Shown piece by piece: positions 63,656-64,000 of a stretch of DNA of 64,000 bases (within the stretch, counting starts at the first letter, position 1; each line of letters starts with the position of its first letter). The translations under genes were made by a program, and so were the position numbers. The notes under the pieces were generated by a model, which had not been told where the DNA came from, did no database searches, and saw only the letters and a program-made list of their open reading frames with translations. Source of the DNA: Flagellimonas nanhaiensis (GTDB taxonomy: Bacteria > Bacteroidota > Bacteroidia > Flavobacteriales > Flavobacteriaceae); NCBI RefSeq assembly GCF_003382275.1, contig NZ_QTJX01000002.1, positions 682,001-746,000 of the forward strand, read 5' to 3'.

Positions 63656-64000
63656 ATGTTCAGTTCGTTTGCCTTCAAAATTTTTCAGGAAAGTATAGAC
63701 ACTTATCATATCAAGGATAATGTTTCCCAAGAATTCTCAAACCCTTATCCGAAGGATAAAGTAGAGCACTTGCTTTATCGAAAAAATTGGATAGATACGG
63801 TACAATGGCATTACGAGGATATTATCAGGGATCCAGAAATAAATCCTGATGATGCTCTGGAACTTAAGCGAAAGATTGATGCAAGCAATCAGGACAGAAC
63901 CGATTTGGTGGAATACATAGACAGCTATTTTTTGGACAAGTACAAGTCTGTTGAGATTAGGCAAGATGCCACGATCAATACAGAAAGCCCGGCTTGGGCC
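63656..64000 (+). CDS. DUF4254 family protein, 5' part (cut by window edge)
   Basis: An open frame of 115 codons runs to the right edge in phase. It begins MFSSFAFKIFQESIDTYHI and continues with YRKNWIDTVQWHYEDIIRDP and RKIDASNQDRTDLVEYIDSY, ending in TINTESPAWA. The WIDTVQWHYEDIIR and NQDRTDLVE segments match what I know of DUF4254, a helical family in Bacteroidota often next to glycosyltransferase genes. The function is unknown. A promoter element lies 18 bp upstream, so it may be transcribed separately from the DUF6427 gene. Confidence 0.85.
   Translation, partial: MFSSFAFKIFQESIDTYHIKDNVSQEFSNPYPKDKVEHLLYRKNWIDTVQWHYEDIIRDPEINPDDALELKRKIDASNQDRTDLVEYIDSYFLDKYKSVEIRQDATINTESPAWA

Overview
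The window is a chromosomal segment of a Bacteroidota bacterium, almost certainly a Flavobacteriaceae member of the marine, gliding type. The genus cannot be fixed from sequence alone. Evidence: type IX secretion (T9SS) and gliding genes (SprB-like, PorP/SprF-like, type B sorting domain, PorE-like), flavobacterial DUF families (DUF4175, DUF4837, DUF6341, DUF6427, DUF4254), many TAnnTTTG promoter elements instead of sigma70 -10 boxes, and moderately A+T-rich DNA. I see no tRNA, rRNA, CRISPR array, insertion sequence or phage gene, and no gene-free stretch longer than 300 bases.

Layout. 1-18205 (minus) is a surface-adhesin operon: a 753-residue Ig-like protein with a T9SS type B sorting domain, a PorP/SprF-like outer-membrane protein with two C-terminal SPOR-like repeats, then a giant SprB-like repeat protein of at least 4,626 codons that runs off the left edge. 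18470-25324 is housekeeping (glnS, SPFH protein, outer-membrane protein, gltX, AlkB-type hydroxylase). 25394-32545 (plus) holds DUF4175, ybeY, mnmG, a lipoprotein and a methyltransferase. mnmG is flanked by two identical 16-bp palindromes that look like parS centromere sites. 32788-43032 carries a Skp/OmpH-like protein, a DoxX protein, holB, pgk, an MltD-like transglycosylase, DUF4837, a 56-residue membrane protein, a PorE-like T9SS protein, tatA and an M23 protein.

43035-47323 contains a GH3-family enzyme, a DUF6909-type protein and a Wzz-like protein. These lead into 47531-61099, a surface-polysaccharide (probably O-antigen) cluster: flippase, acyltransferase, EpsG-type polymerase, three GT4-like glycosyltransferases, O-antigen-ligase-like protein, a four-gene set for a UDP-N-acetyl-2,6-dideoxy-L-hexose (L-QuiNAc or L-FucNAc), a WecA-like initiating transferase and a UDP-glucuronate decarboxylase. 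The right end returns to conserved flavobacterial genes: purD, DUF6341, DUF6427 and the start of a DUF4254 gene.

How they fit together. The left and middle regions contribute to the T9SS/gliding envelope machinery, and the right half builds a surface glycan. The parS-like pair suggests chromosome-segregation DNA near mnmG. Family names come from memory of motifs and synteny; no search was run.
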